This document shows positions 23,511 to 23,724 of a stretch of DNA of 23,724 nt, piece after piece. The notes under the pieces were generated by a model, which had not been told where the DNA came from, made no database searches, and saw only the letters and a program-made list of their open reading frames with translations. Numbering within the stretch: the stretch's first letter is position 1; each line of letters begins with the position of its first letter. Both the position numbers and the translations under genes were made by a program. The stretch is taken from positions 1-23,724 of the IMG/VR virus record IMGVR_UViG_3300042549_001277. One strand, written 5' to 3'. The stretch is from a virus.

Positions 23511-23724
23511 ATGAAATACTATAAAGTAAATATTGATGAAATGCACCAAGAAAAAGTATTTTTTGAATATAGAGAGATCACAGAAGATATTAAAGCACCT
23601 TTAATTGCTCGCGCATTTCCTTTAGCAAAGTTAGGAGCTTTAGAGCCTAAGTTCTTAGATCTAGTAGCTGGATCTATTATTGGTATATACTATGAATCTA
23701 GAGGTAGTTCTGAGGTTAGAGAAA
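23511..23724 (+). CDS. Unknown protein, 5' part only (runs off the window)
   Basis: An open frame begins at ATG 23511, with AAGGA at 23495-23499 eleven bases upstream, and remains open for 71 codons to the window edge. The visible sequence starts MKYYKVNIDEMHQEKVFFEYREITEDIKAPLIARA and continues LAKLGALEPKFLDLVAGSII. I do not recognise it. Its place after the collar fibre gene suggests a fibre assembly chaperone or another small late protein, but nothing in the residues shows this. The spacing to the previous stop is 16 bases, so it belongs to the same operon. Confidence 0.6.
   Translation, partial: MKYYKVNIDEMHQEKVFFEYREITEDIKAPLIARAFPLAKLGALEPKFLDLVAGSIIGIYYESRGSSEVRE

Noticed and set aside
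1-23724. Contractile-tail (myovirus) module
   Set aside because: There is no sheath gene, no gp25- or gpJ(P2)-like baseplate genes, and the order G/GT, tape measure, M, L, K, I, J is that of a non-contractile lambda-type tail.

Overview
This window is the tail-morphogenesis half of the late region of a tailed DNA phage with a long, non-contractile, lambda-type tail (siphovirus morphology). All genes lie on the + strand, are tightly packed and often overlap. The DNA is AT-rich by eye. There is no sheath or contractile-baseplate gene, no tRNA, rRNA, CRISPR array, insertion sequence or integrase. The lambda L/K/I/J-like tip proteins point to a Gram-negative host. Repeated LamG insertions and the protein style suggest a marine or other aquatic phage. 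That last point is inference, and the host cannot be named from this window.

Layout: the end of an upstream gene (probably the major capsid protein) is followed by a strong intrinsic terminator (84-113). Next come the neck genes: a gp6-type head-tail connector carrying a LamG insertion (133-1458), an oversized gp10-like neck protein (1458-2759) and a tail terminator (2763-3218). The major tail tube protein (3231-4502) is followed by a 137-base intergenic region that folds on paper into a pseudoknot with two 11-bp stems. Then comes the G/GT tail assembly chaperone pair (4640-5436), joined by a textbook -1 ribosomal frameshift signal (A AAA AAC, 9-base spacer, 8-bp hairpin). The 1,662-residue tape measure protein follows (5437-10425).

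The tail-tip cassette follows the lambda order M-L-K-I-J. It holds a distal tail (gpM/DUF2460-like) protein with LamG insertion (10427-12025) and a gpL homologue with the four iron-sulfur cysteines at lambda spacing (12025-13596). The functions of gpK are split over three small genes: two NlpC/P60 proteins and one MPN/JAB protein (14743-15906). A gpI-like protein (15890-16603), a very large gpJ-like tip/receptor protein (16603-22296), a tail-collar fibre protein (22301-23494) and a truncated unknown gene at the right edge complete it.

The two most unusual items are an N-terminal-twitch radical SAM enzyme (13553-14761) inserted exactly between the L and K equivalents, overlapping both neighbours and lacking an AUG start, and the pseudoknot RNA at 4523-4618. 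One arm of the pseudoknot is complementary to the chaperone gene's ribosome binding site, so a switch is conceivable.
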